DNA of 64,000 nucleotides from Clostridium tyrobutyricum DSM 2637 = ATCC 25755 = JCM 11008 (GTDB lineage: Bacteria > Bacillota > Clostridia > Clostridiales > Clostridiaceae), in assembly GCF_000359585.1 (NCBI RefSeq), contig NZ_APMH01000002.1, forward strand, positions 1 through 64,000, in the 5' to 3' direction. Position 1 is the stretch's first letter; the number at the start of each line of letters is the position of its first letter. Below are positions 18,286 to 27,473 of the stretch, one piece after another. The translations under genes were made by a program, and so were the position numbers. The notes under the pieces were generated by a model. The model did not search any database. It had not been told where the DNA came from and saw only the letters and a program-made list of their open reading frames with translations.

Positions 18286-18520
18286 ATGCTGAACAATTTC
18301 TTAGCTTTCATATGTAGAACTGTTTGCTACTGCACTTGGACTTGGTTCATGCTGGGCCGGGCTGTTTGAAATGTGTGTATTTGCAGATTATGCTCCGCTG
18401 TTGAATCTGTTTAACATACCTGAAGGTAAAATTATAACCGGGGCCCTTATGGTTGGCTATCCTAAATACAAATATAAAAGACTGGTAGATCGTAATCCGA
18501 TTTCCATATATACTATATAA
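18286..18520 (+). pseudogene. Nitroreductase-family remnant (start region joined to C-terminal end)
   Basis: A gene start with a GAGGAGTG ribosome site (ATG at 18286) leads into a short frame. From 18305 another frame reads the unmistakable C-terminus of a nitroreductase (ATALGLGSCWAGLFE, then IITGALMVGYPKYKYKRL) to a TAA at 18518. About 100 middle codons and the original frame are missing, so an internal deletion has occurred. Position and orientation match the HxlR-divergent-nitroreductase arrangement. Confidence 0.8.
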
Positions 18521-18531
18521 TGATATAAAAT

Positions 18532-18575
18532 AATACCAAAATAGGGCTATATATCATTACTCCCATTTTGGTATT
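18532..18575 (-). terminator. Terminator of the proline reductase operon
   Basis: AATACCAAAAT plus GGG (18532-18546) pairs with CCC plus ATTTTGGTATT (18562-18575), about 25 bases after the aminotransferase stop. It ends the leftward operon. Confidence 0.7.
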
Positions 18576-18598
18576 AAAAGTCAATAGCTTTTCAAAAC

Positions 18599-19813
18599 TT
18601 ATTTATATGCTTCTTCCGCTGCTGATTTCAAGATTTCATATGCCTTGTCGCAATCTTCCCTATTTGCAATAAGCGGTGGCAGCACACGAATTACAGAAGT
18701 CCCTATCAATGTAACAAGGAGCTTTCTATCAAAGCAACCATGTTTTATATCCTTGCCTAGTGGTGAATCAAATTCGATTCCTATCATAAGGCCTTTACCA
18801 CGTACATCTTTTACATGAGGAATTGTCTTTAATTTTTTCATGAAATAATTGCCTACTTCTTCTGCATTACCAGCTAGATTATTGTCCAGAAGTTCATTTA
18901 TTTCAGCAAGTGAACCGGCACAACATAAAGGGTTTCCTCCGAAGGTAGTTCCATGGGATCCCATAGTGAAAGCTTTTGATACCTCTTCAGTTGCACAAAT
19001 TGCTCCGATAGGCATTCCTCCACCCATAGCTTTTGCCATGGAAACAATATCAGGTTTTATGCCATAATGCATATATGCCATAACCTTTCCGGTTCTGCAC
19101 CATCCTGTTTGCACTTCATCTATTAAAAGCAGCATACCTTTGTCATCACAAAGTTTTCTAATTCCTTTCATAAACTCCTGGGTAGCTGGGACAACTCCTC
19201 CTTCGCCTTGAATTGGTTCAAGCATAATAGCAATTGTATTTTCAGTCACTAAAGATTTGAAAGACTCCAGATCATTAAAATCGGCGTAGGAAAATCCCGG
19301 AAGCATAGGTTTGAGGCCAATTTGGCATGCATTGTCAGGTTGCCCTGTAGCAGTCAATGAACCGTACGTTCTTCCATGAAATCCCTGTTTGGCTGTTACA
19401 ATATTGTATTTGTTAGGTCCATATTTTTCTACACCATATTTTCTGGCCATTTTGATCATAGCTTCATTTGCCTCAGTACCTGTATTTTGGTAGAATATTT
19501 TATCCATTCCAATAGTTTTACATACTTTTTCTGCTAAAAGTGCCTGTGGAATAGTATAAGGATAGTTAAATGTATGCATTACATCATCAATTTGTTCTTT
19601 TACAGCGGCAATAACCTTGTCGTTGCAGTTTCCTGCACTATTTACAGCAATACCACCATAAAAATCCAAGTATCCTTCTCCCTTGTCATCATAAAGATAC
19701 ATACCCTTTGCACGTTCACATACAAAATCATAACGTTCATATGTTTCAATCATATATTTTTTAACTAAGGATTTTACATCTTGTGCAGTTAGTCCTTTAT
19801 CTTTTAACTTCAT
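18599..19813 (-). CDS. Class III aminotransferase (ornithine/acetylornithine or 5-aminovalerate type)
   Basis: This protein of about 404 residues is a PLP fold-type I class III aminotransferase: TGTEANEAMIKMARKYG, GFHGRTYGSLTATG, LIDEVQTGWCRTG and the PLP lysine in SMAKAMGGGMPIGA. Similarity in these motifs is strongest to ArgD/ornithine aminotransferases. As the last gene of the prd operon it could deaminate 5-aminovalerate to glutarate semialdehyde, or ornithine to glutamate semialdehyde as a proline source; sequence alone does not decide. Start at 19813 (ATG nine bases after GGAG). It is 29 bases from the Fe-ADH gene. Confidence 0.85.
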   Translation of the reverse strand: MKLKDKGLTAQDVKSLVKKYMIETYERYDFVCERAKGMYLYDDKGEGYLDFYGGIAVNSAGNCNDKVIAAVKEQIDDVMHTFNYPYTIPQALLAEKVCKTIGMDKIFYQNTGTEANEAMIKMARKYGVEKYGPNKYNIVTAKQGFHGRTYGSLTATGQPDNACQIGLKPMLPGFSYADFNDLESFKSLVTENTIAIMLEPIQGEGGVVPATQEFMKGIRKLCDDKGMLLLIDEVQTGWCRTGKVMAYMHYGIKPDIVSMAKAMGGGMPIGAICATEEVSKAFTMGSHGTTFGGNPLCCAGSLAEINELLDNNLAGNAEEVGNYFMKKLKTIPHVKDVRGKGLMIGIEFDSPLGKDIKHGCFDRKLLVTLIGTSVIRVLPPLIANREDCDKAYEILKSAAEEAYK

Positions 19814-19842
19814 ATTCAAAATCTCCTTTATTTACATAAATT

Positions 19843-20973
19843 TTATATACAATCATGGTAAATCTCTTTAATCTCTTCACAATTAAACTGCTTTGGATTA
19901 TTCTTTAAAGATGCCATTGAAACCTTCATGCAGTTTTCAGCCATCCAGTCTACATCTTCGTGGGTAATTCCCATTTCCCCAAGGGTTATATTCAAATTTA
20001 AGTCTTCAAGCAATTTTCCAAGAACTTTCGAGCAGTCATTTTCATCTTTTCCACCCAATATTTTGGAAATGTTGGCAAACTTTTCAGGAGAGGACTTAAA
20101 AGATCTTTCAATTATAGTAGGCATTAATGCTGCCAGGCCTTTACCGTGTACTACATTCTTTAGTCCACTAACAGGATGTTCCAATCCATGAGAAGCTGCC
20201 ACCCCTGAAATTCCAATAACCATACCACCTAGTGTAGAAGCAAGTGTCACCTTTTCCCAGGCTTCCAGGTCTTTTGGGTCGTTATAAACCTTTATTAGAT
20301 TTTCCGACAGGAGATTTATTCCATAAAGAGCCTGAATTTCAGTAATAGGCTGGCTTGCCTTTGAAATATATGCCTCTATATTGTGAGTTAGAGCATCAAA
20401 TCCTACTGAAGCAATAATTGACTTTGGCATTGTCATCATAAGCTCAGGGTCAATAATTGATGCCTTTGCATAAATAGCATTGGTTCTTAGAGATTTCTTA
20501 TCCCCATTTTTAGGATTAGTTAAAACTGAAAAATTGTTTCCCTCACTGCCAGTACCTGCTGTTGTAGGAACTAGAATAATCGGCAGTGCAGTTTCACCAT
20601 AAATTCTTCCAAAAATATAGTCTGAGATATCTCCTTTGTTTTTTACCATAAATGCGATAGATTTACTTGCATCCATTATACTTCCGCCGCCAATCCCAAT
20701 TACAACATCACATCCAGTCTGAACTGCTAGAGCTGCCCCCTCCTCTACTGTAGTAGTTAAAGGATTCTGGGCTACCTTGTCAAAAACCACATATTCGATT
20801 CCCGATTTTTCCAGAAGATTCAATGCCTTATCAAGCAGCCCTGTTTTCTTGGTGCTGTTTCTTCCTGTAACAATAAAAGCTTTTTGCCCATATTTTGCTG
20901 TTTCTTCACCTAACACCTCTATCTTTCCAGCCCCAAAAATAAGATTTACCGGCAAATGATAATTAAACTTCAT
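19843..20973 (-). CDS. Iron-containing alcohol dehydrogenase
   Basis: The protein has about 376 residues and is a group III Fe-ADH: GxGK start (LIFGAGKIEVLGE), NAD-binding GIGGGSIMDASKSIA, PTTAGTGSE, and the metal-ligand region DALTHNIEAY...HGLEHPVSG...HGKGLA with the conserved Asp and His residues. It reduces an aldehyde to an alcohol with NAD(P)H. I chose the ATG at 20973, preceded by GAAAGGA; codons further upstream are not family sequence. Its place between proline racemase and an aminotransferase suggests glutarate semialdehyde (giving 5-hydroxyvalerate) as substrate (inference). Confidence 0.85.
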   Translation of the reverse strand: MKFNYHLPVNLIFGAGKIEVLGEETAKYGQKAFIVTGRNSTKKTGLLDKALNLLEKSGIEYVVFDKVAQNPLTTTVEEGAALAVQTGCDVVIGIGGGSIMDASKSIAFMVKNKGDISDYIFGRIYGETALPIILVPTTAGTGSEGNNFSVLTNPKNGDKKSLRTNAIYAKASIIDPELMMTMPKSIIASVGFDALTHNIEAYISKASQPITEIQALYGINLLSENLIKVYNDPKDLEAWEKVTLASTLGGMVIGISGVAASHGLEHPVSGLKNVVHGKGLAALMPTIIERSFKSSPEKFANISKILGGKDENDCSKVLGKLLEDLNLNITLGEMGITHEDVDWMAENCMKVSMASLKNNPKQFNCEEIKEIYHDCI

Positions 20974-21031
20974 ATTATTAGTGTCCTTTCTCTTCTTTAG
21001 TAAAATAAATTCTAATTTATTACCATAGTTT

Positions 21032-22090
21032 TTAAATAAAACTTGATTTTTCCCTATTATAGTTTTTTCCCATAATAAATCCATATTCATGAGGATCATA
21101 GTCATTTAATATAAGCCTATTAAGGCCTGTAATATATGCACTTCCTGTAATCTGGGGAATAATTGACTTTCTGCCATCAATTTTAATCTCCTTTGTTGCA
21201 ATTCCCCTGAATATAGAACCTGTAATACTTTCATAGGAAAATTCTTCTCCAATACCTATTTTGCCTTTTTCATATAGATAGGCCAGTTTTGCACTAGTAC
21301 CTGTACCACAAGGTGAACGATCCACTTGTGATTCACCAAAGACAACAACATTTTTCAAATCCGCTTTTGGATCATCTGATTTTCCATAAAACTCGACCAA
21401 ATCCACAGATTTTATATCTAAATATGGATGTATGATTTCTATTGATTCATTGATCTTTTTTATAAGTTTCATAGCTATATCTTTTAATACGGATAAATTA
21501 TCCTGTTCAATTGTAATGCCCATTTTTTCAGTATCAACAAGTGCAAAAAAACTTCCTCCAAATGAAATATCAAATTGAACTCTGCCATAGCCATCAACTT
21601 CCAGTTCCATATCTTCTTTGTATAAAAATGCTGGAACATTTAAAATACTCACTTCTACTGCCCTTCCATGTTCAACTTTTACTTTGGTTCTAATTATACC
21701 TGCCGGTGCTTCCAGCACTACATCTGTATAAGGTTCTTTGACTTCAACCAATCCTGTTTCTACTGCTACGGTGGCTGTTCCAATACTTCCATGTCCACAC
21801 ATATTCAAATAACCGCCGCTGTCCATGAATATTACACCTAGATCAGCTTCTTCACTGATGGGTTCTGTAATAACTGCTCCGAACATATCTCTGTGACCTC
21901 TTGGTTCAAGCATAAGAGCTGTCCTGTAGTGGTCATAATTTTCCTTTAGAAATTTTTTACGATCCATCATGGTTTTACCCTGTAGTTCCGGAAATCCCTG
22001 CAATATGATTCTTGTAGGTTCTCCCATAGTATGGGAGTCCACTGCAAGAAATGTTTTTTCAGCTTTTCGTAATTTTGGTGAATACTTCAT
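21032..22090 (-). CDS. prdF: Proline racemase
   Basis: The 352 residues have the two catalytic cysteines of the proline racemase/hydroxyproline epimerase family: C98 in MCGHGSIG and C261 in SPCGTGTSAKLA. It interconverts L- and D-proline without cofactor in the cytoplasm, supplying D-proline to the reductase. It lies 16 bases after prdB. A 4-hydroxyproline epimerase would share these motifs, but the prd context favours proline. The C-terminal ~15 residues (NYNREKSSFI) extend slightly beyond the usual length. Confidence 0.93.
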   Translation of the reverse strand: MKYSPKLRKAEKTFLAVDSHTMGEPTRIILQGFPELQGKTMMDRKKFLKENYDHYRTALMLEPRGHRDMFGAVITEPISEEADLGVIFMDSGGYLNMCGHGSIGTATVAVETGLVEVKEPYTDVVLEAPAGIIRTKVKVEHGRAVEVSILNVPAFLYKEDMELEVDGYGRVQFDISFGGSFFALVDTEKMGITIEQDNLSVLKDIAMKLIKKINESIEIIHPYLDIKSVDLVEFYGKSDDPKADLKNVVVFGESQVDRSPCGTGTSAKLAYLYEKGKIGIGEEFSYESITGSIFRGIATKEIKIDGRKSIIPQITGSAYITGLNRLILNDYDPHEYGFIMGKNYNREKSSFI

Positions 22091-22106
22091 GACTGCCTCC
22101 TATAAA

Positions 22107-22832
22107 TCAAACATTGTGTCTATATTCATATGGCAATAGCTTCAACTGTCCAAAGTGATCAAATTCTGCTACACACTGAAGTGAATCCTTTAAAATACCC
22201 ATCTGCATCTCTATGTTATTTGGTTCACCTGCATTTGAACCAATAGGTACATGAGCAGCTGCAATACGTGGAGCTCCCTGCTGCTGTGCAATTGGAGGCA
22301 ATGCTGCAATTACTATACAGGACATTCCCGCTTCTTCACAAGCTCTTGTAACTATAGTTGCTGAACGATGGCATGTACCACAGCCTCCGGTGCAGAGTAC
22401 AATGTCCACTCCCTGTGCTTTAAGCTTTGAAGCAATTTCAGGTCCAGTTTCATTTTTAAATTTGTCAACATTTCCACCGCCTCCCATGAAACCATACATT
22501 TCATCTGCAAGACTTCCTATAAATCCTTCTTCAACAAGTTCACGAAGCCTGTCTAGTGGAAACATTGCATTTACATCTTTATTGATATCTGAATTATCGA
22601 ATCCACCATGTGTAACCATTAACTGTGAAGTTGGAGTATCTGATGGAATTGGACGATAAGTATAATCACCTGCTGTATTAAAAGGAACCTGATCTTTTTT
22701 ATGAATACCCCCAGCTGTTATAAATGCTACTTTACATTCGCTTAAAGGTTTTTTCAGTTCAGTCCAAACTGGTTTTGGCGTAATTGGAACAAATATCTCC
22801 GATTTTAATCCTGATGCTGTTGTTAGTTTCAT
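22107..22832 (-). CDS. prdB: D-proline reductase subunit PrdB, cysteine form
   Basis: The 241 residues match PrdB. The catalytic motif reads CTGGCGTCHRSA. In the characterised Clostridium sticklandii and C. difficile enzymes the last position of this CxxC is selenocysteine (UGA). Here codon 154 is TGC (22371-22373), so it is an ordinary cysteine. Together with the pyruvoyl-bearing PrdA chains it reduces D-proline to 5-aminovalerate. It follows the small operon gene by 41 bases with a GGAGG site. Confidence 0.93.
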   Translation of the reverse strand: MKLTTASGLKSEIFVPITPKPVWTELKKPLSECKVAFITAGGIHKKDQVPFNTAGDYTYRPIPSDTPTSQLMVTHGGFDNSDINKDVNAMFPLDRLRELVEEGFIGSLADEMYGFMGGGGNVDKFKNETGPEIASKLKAQGVDIVLCTGGCGTCHRSATIVTRACEEAGMSCIVIAALPPIAQQQGAPRIAAAHVPIGSNAGEPNNIEMQMGILKDSLQCVAEFDHFGQLKLLPYEYRHNV

Positions 22833-22873
22833 TTTATTTTCCTCCTCGATATAATTATTTATTTTTATCTACA

Positions 22874-23059
22874 TTAAATAGTCTGCATATAACTGAAGTA
22901 AAATTGTACCATCTGGCCGGCTTCAAGCTTTTTGTCTGTAAATACCCATCTAAGGGGTACACAGATAACGCCAAGCCTTCCCTGAACATCTACTTTTACT
23001 GCAGTATCATTTACTTCAACAATTTTTCCCTTGGTCAATATTGGATTTAACTCAATCAT
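22874..23059 (-). CDS. Small conserved prd-operon protein between prdA and prdB
   Basis: A 61-residue protein (MIELNPILTKGKIVEV..., VKVDVQGRLGVICVPLRWVF) is predicted to be a small beta-barrel. Its ATG at 23059 lies inside the end of prdA (8-base overlap), with GAGGTG seven bases upstream, which fixes the start. Similar short genes occur between prdA and prdB in other D-proline reductase operons. It may help assemble or mature the reductase, but its function is unknown. Confidence 0.75.
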   Translation of the reverse strand: MIELNPILTKGKIVEVNDTAVKVDVQGRLGVICVPLRWVFTDKKLEAGQMVQFYFSYMQTI

Positions 23060-24791
23060 TTCCAAGCACCTCGTCAGCAATTTTTTGATTTTTTTCTATT
23101 ACTTCAGGATTCCACTTTCTTTCAGCTGGTTCAATAGGAATTCCGGCCATTTTTGTCTTCAACATGAGAATCGCCCTATCTGCATCTTCCTTTGTAATAG
23201 AACTGCAGCCTGCAATTTCATTTTCAAATCCATCTTTATCTTTATTTATCTCAATCATTGCATCCATATATTTATTTCCTACAACAAGTTGTCCTTGATA
23301 AGCACAAAATGATACACCTACAACTGGAATTCCCCTCATGCCAATTTGCTCAATATGAGATGTGAAATCAATATGATTGTTTCCAAAACCTTCAGTAGTA
23401 ACTATTGCACCTTCTACTTCCAATGTTTCTACAAGTGCTCCCAGACGTTCTGAAACATAAGTCTTTTCATCATTGACCTGAGGACTTCCTACAAATATAA
23501 CACCAATCAAATCCACTTCTTCATCTTCTGCCAATCCTTCAACTAATGGTTCACGGAAATAATGTCTTGTCATCTCTTTAGTTGCCGGTCCAATACATGT
23601 TAAAGCATGAATTGCACCATCACGTACTTGATTTGGTGTCATCATAACCGGTACATTACCAAGATCTACATTCTTCTGTCCGCCGTGTATTCCTGCAGGT
23701 TCTGTTGGACAAAGAACATTATCGTGCATTGCACCCTGCCCCATAATTTCTTTAATCAAAACAACTCTTGGCCTTCCATATTTTTTTACATCCTTGCATA
23801 TTTTCTCTTCTTCTACTGGTTCGGATGTCTTCTTTATTGCATTTCTAACTTCCTGAATAACTACATCCTCTGCGGAATGTGCTGCAAAAGGTCCTCTTCT
23901 TTCCATTCCCGTACCCTTCTGAATAACTGCATGTACACGAATAATTATGTCATTCTCATCTGCACAACCAGGTCTTCCAAATTTCATCTTTTCATCTAAG
24001 TATCCTTCCGAGGAACCAAATTCATGAACTTGTACACCATCTTCATCAACACCTGTGAGCATAAATACAACTCCCTCCAGGGTATGCGAAATTCCTTCTC
24101 CAAGCTTTCCCTTAACTTTTGTAGATATTGGGCATACATCCATGATAGTTTCTGTATAAACATGTCTGTTATCCGGTGTAATAACATCCATCTTTAATTC
24201 CTTTACCAGAGGATCTGCTTTAATTGCCTTGTCTATAATATTTTTATCTATGGTCAATACTCCATCTTGAAATGATGTTTCCAATCCAATTTTTACTTCA
24301 TTAACTTTATAATACTTTTTAATCAAAGTCCTTATAACTTTATCTTCTACTTTATTTGGTTGTGGTATATTTTCCGCTTCTACAGATTGATTTATAAACA
24401 TACCTGCTGGTATATCCAACTTAAGGCCTTCCAATTTTGATATTTCAATGTGCATCATTTTATTATTTTCTATTTGATGCAACTCAACTTTTTCTTTTTC
24501 AGTTCCTTTTTCAGATTGTTCCGGAACCTCTGATATTGCATTAACACCATCCAGCATATCCTTTGTAATTGGTGTAAGTGCATCAGCATCTACTGTTAAT
24601 GCTCTTCCCAATACCTGCTCAATTGTAAGACCATCGTCACTTAATGTCATAAGACCTGCTTCCACCATATCATCGAATAATGTAGGATCCTCAAGATCAT
24701 GTTCACTGATTACGAGTCCCTTCTTTCTCTGGCAGCAGAAAATTGCTGGATCCTTCAAATGTTTTTTTATTGTTTCCTTTGTAATTGACAT
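23052..24791 (-). CDS. prdA: D-proline reductase proprotein PrdA
   Basis: The 579 residues match the PrdA proprotein. In the known enzyme it is self-cleaved at a Thr-Cys bond, the Cys becoming the N-terminal pyruvoyl group that binds proline. The corresponding site here is ALTCIGPATKE (T398-C399), giving chains of about 398 and 181 residues, close to the known 45 and 23 kDa subunits. It is cytoplasmic or membrane-associated and ends the L-proline branch of Stickland fermentation. A lysine/glutamate-rich linker lies near residues 90-105. Confidence 0.95.
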   Translation of the reverse strand: MSITKETIKKHLKDPAIFCCQRKKGLVISEHDLEDPTLFDDMVEAGLMTLSDDGLTIEQVLGRALTVDADALTPITKDMLDGVNAISEVPEQSEKGTEKEKVELHQIENNKMMHIEISKLEGLKLDIPAGMFINQSVEAENIPQPNKVEDKVIRTLIKKYYKVNEVKIGLETSFQDGVLTIDKNIIDKAIKADPLVKELKMDVITPDNRHVYTETIMDVCPISTKVKGKLGEGISHTLEGVVFMLTGVDEDGVQVHEFGSSEGYLDEKMKFGRPGCADENDIIIRVHAVIQKGTGMERRGPFAAHSAEDVVIQEVRNAIKKTSEPVEEEKICKDVKKYGRPRVVLIKEIMGQGAMHDNVLCPTEPAGIHGGQKNVDLGNVPVMMTPNQVRDGAIHALTCIGPATKEMTRHYFREPLVEGLAEDEEVDLIGVIFVGSPQVNDEKTYVSERLGALVETLEVEGAIVTTEGFGNNHIDFTSHIEQIGMRGIPVVGVSFCAYQGQLVVGNKYMDAMIEINKDKDGFENEIAGCSSITKEDADRAILMLKTKMAGIPIEPAERKWNPEVIEKNQKIADEVLGND

Positions 24792-24862
24792 ATTTGTTTC
24801 CTCCCATTTCTTAATATTCTATATTTTCTTAATATTTATTGTCCAATTTTAACTTGCCATGT

Positions 24863-26158
24863 TCAAGAAATCTTCAGTTTTCGTATTAATTTGTGATTGA
24901 CTGCTCTCATTGCACCATCAGTACAATGGTATACTGGTAGTTTAAGCTTTGGGGCACAAGACATTACAGTATTTGTACAATCGCTGCAATTACTTATTAA
25001 TAGTGCTTTGGCTCCCGCCTTTTTAAGAGCCATTACTTTTTGAACCTGTCCCGGGCATATTCCAGGATTTTCACATTTGTATCCGTTTTTTACTTTTCGT
25101 GCCTGTTTGCAATATTCTATTCCTGCAACCTGTGATCCCATATCTTCTGACATCTGTATCAATCTCTTTTCATCTGCCCCACATGCACATACTAGAAGCC
25201 CTATTTTATCAGGTCCCTTTAAGAAAGTTTCTGTAACAATTATTCCGCCAGTAGTTTTTACAATTGGCATCTCCACAGATGTTCTTTTACCTGTAAATGG
25301 TCCACCCATAATGATTTCACCATAATCCATATAGCATCCACCTGCTTTTTCTATAAGAGAGCCAACTTTTGTCCCAATCGGTACATCTTCAAAAACCTGT
25401 ATCAAATCGCCTTTTAATTTTCCTGCTACTGTAACATCCTTGTCAATAAATGGTTTCCTTTCATCCACAGCCTCATAAATTTTATAAACTGTCTCTACAT
25501 TTATTACAACAGAATTGGCTGAAGAAGGAAGCTTATCAATATCCAAAAGCATTCCCTTAGCTTGTCTTATAATTGCCCTTTCCTCTCCCATTGGATACAT
25601 GTCAGGCAGCAAACAAATCTGGATTCTATCACTATCAATATATTTTTTAAGTGCTTCTATGGCTTTTTTATTCTTTTCTTTTATTCCGATTACAGCCTTT
25701 TGTGAATGAACTATATCCATAACAATCTGAATACCTCGAATAACCTTTTCTGCCTTCTTCTCTATCATAAAAATATTGTGGCTTAGAATAGGCTCACATT
25801 CTGCTGCATTTACTATTACTGTTCCATCTTTCGCAAGGGGTTTTGAAAGCTTAATATAAGTCGGGAATCCTGCACCACCCAATCCAACAATTCCAGATTC
25901 CTCTACAAGTTCCAGTGGAGTATTTCCCTGAAGCCTTACATATTCTTCAGTATTGATTTCTTCCTGCTGTTCAACTTGAATATATAAATCAGTTACACAG
26001 GTAACTTTACCATTCACACTGGAATGAATGTTTATGCCCATTACCCCTGGTGCCTTTCTGGCTATAAGCTGTCCTCGCTTCACCAGGTCACCTTGTTTAA
26101 CCAGAGGATCTGAGGGTGCTCCAATATGCTGCTTCATCAAAAACCTGTAACTTTGCAT
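24863..26158 (-). CDS. prdC: Proline reductase-associated electron carrier PrdC (RnfC-like)
   Basis: The 431 residues resemble RnfC/Nqo1-like proteins: an N-terminal barrel-like lipoyl fold (HIGAPSDPLVKQGDLVKRGQ), a flavin/NAD region with GLGGAGFPTYIKL and NAAECEP, and a C-terminal Cys-rich part (VCACGADEKR, YKCENPGICPGQ, NCSDCTN). PrdC is thought to pass electrons from NADH to the reductase. Homologues are reported with selenocysteine; here the cysteines use TGT/TGC and no in-frame TGA is seen. It is the first gene of the operon (SD AGGAGAC). Confidence 0.9.
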   Translation of the reverse strand: MQSYRFLMKQHIGAPSDPLVKQGDLVKRGQLIARKAPGVMGINIHSSVNGKVTCVTDLYIQVEQQEEINTEEYVRLQGNTPLELVEESGIVGLGGAGFPTYIKLSKPLAKDGTVIVNAAECEPILSHNIFMIEKKAEKVIRGIQIVMDIVHSQKAVIGIKEKNKKAIEALKKYIDSDRIQICLLPDMYPMGEERAIIRQAKGMLLDIDKLPSSANSVVINVETVYKIYEAVDERKPFIDKDVTVAGKLKGDLIQVFEDVPIGTKVGSLIEKAGGCYMDYGEIIMGGPFTGKRTSVEMPIVKTTGGIIVTETFLKGPDKIGLLVCACGADEKRLIQMSEDMGSQVAGIEYCKQARKVKNGYKCENPGICPGQVQKVMALKKAGAKALLISNCSDCTNTVMSCAPKLKLPVYHCTDGAMRAVNHKLIRKLKIS

Positions 26159-26241
26159 ACTATGTCTCCTTTCTATTGTCAGATTGTTTACTGAACATGA
26201 TTTTAATTGCTAATTTGTTTTTTTTATCTGTTTACACTATA

Positions 26242-26279
26242 ATAATTCATATTATGCAAATAGTAAAATTACAATTTTA
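26242..26279. promoter_or_regulatory. Inverted repeats between prdC and the divergent LysR gene
   Basis: ATAAT-N4-ATTAT (26242-26255) and TAAAATT-AC-AATTTTA (26264-26279) lie in the 189-base divergent intergenic region. LysR regulators bind AT-rich dyads of this kind near their own divergent target promoter. No sigma-54 promoter, as used by PrdR-controlled operons, was found here. Confidence 0.5.
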
Positions 26280-26347
26280 ATGGTTAGACATTATTTTTTT
26301 TCATGTCTAATAAATCTAATTGGTATATTGAAAGGAGCAAATATAAA

Positions 26348-27232
26348 ATGGATTTAAAAAAGTATGAACTTCTCGCTGATATAGCAGAAACTGGTAACTT
26401 CACAACAAGTGGTGACAAACTCGGATATACACAATCTGGGGTCAGTCACATAATAAAGGGACTGGAAAAGGAAATGGGATTTCCACTGTTTGTAAGAACA
26501 AGACGTGGAGTATTGCTTACAGACAACGGCAAGAGAATTGTGCCTCTTATAAGACAACTGCTACTTGAAAATTCCCGTCTGGAACAGACAATCAATGAGT
26601 TGAACGGATTGAATACTGGTTCTATTACTATTGGAACATATGCAAGTATTTCTATAAACTGGCTTCCAAAAATCATATATGAATTTCAAAATGATTTCCC
26701 GTATATTGATATACACATGAAGGAAGGTGGTATTGATGAAATAGAATCATGGATTGAAGACAGCACCGTAGACTTTGGTTTGTGCAGTCACAGACCTTCT
26801 CAAAAATTTGACTGGATACCACTCCATGATGATCCATTGATGGCAATATTACCAAAGGATTTTCCAATTCCTGAAAGTGGAACTTATGAAATTTCAAATT
26901 TTCAAAATCAGCCTTTTATCATCTCTGAAGTTGGAATTGATTATGACGTACGTCTTGCATTAACAAAAGAGGATGTAAACCCATATATACGTTTTTCATC
27001 AACAGATGATCATGCTATTATTTCAATGGTTGCAAATCACCTTGGCATAAGCATACTTCCAAGCTTGATTATTCAAGAGTGGTCAAATCAAATTACTACT
27101 CTACCCCTTGAACCTTATCGTCATCGAAATCTTGGTATTGGAATAAAAGCACTAAATCATATTTCTCCTGCTTCAAAAAAATTTATTCAATACACAGAGG
27201 ATGTAGTTGAAAATATAATTTTAAAATCATAA
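26348..27232 (+). CDS. LysR-family transcriptional regulator
   Basis: This protein of about 294 residues has an N-terminal winged helix (LLADIAETGNFTTSGDKLGYTQSGVSHIIKGLEKEMGFPLF). A periplasmic-binding-like effector domain follows from residue ~90. The start at 26348 is chosen because it matches the family N-terminus (MDLKKYELL) and has AGGAG upstream. It is divergent from the prd operon and precedes an amino-acid ABC importer, so it probably controls one or both. The effector could be proline or another amino acid (inference). Confidence 0.9.
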   Translation: MDLKKYELLADIAETGNFTTSGDKLGYTQSGVSHIIKGLEKEMGFPLFVRTRRGVLLTDNGKRIVPLIRQLLLENSRLEQTINELNGLNTGSITIGTYASISINWLPKIIYEFQNDFPYIDIHMKEGGIDEIESWIEDSTVDFGLCSHRPSQKFDWIPLHDDPLMAILPKDFPIPESGTYEISNFQNQPFIISEVGIDYDVRLALTKEDVNPYIRFSSTDDHAIISMVANHLGISILPSLIIQEWSNQITTLPLEPYRHRNLGIGIKALNHISPASKKFIQYTEDVVENIILKS

Positions 27233-27473
27233 TAAAATCCGCATAACAACAACATTACAGCATTACTTGGTTATTATTAATTTAAAGCTTTCACTGATTT
27301 ATTGCTAAATAATCAAACAATTGAATGTATTATTGACAAAATTCTAAACAAATGATACTGTGTATAAAAAGATTAACTAATATCCGCTGTAAAATTAAAC
27401 ATCTATTAAAAATGTTTGATGTTATAATTTAGAGAATTTTTTAAAAATTACAATATTTAAAGGGGGAATACTT

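Noticed and set aside
22107..26158. Selenocysteine insertion in prdB or prdC
   Set aside because: The relevant codons are TGC/TGT and no in-frame TGA is read through, so no SECIS element is needed.
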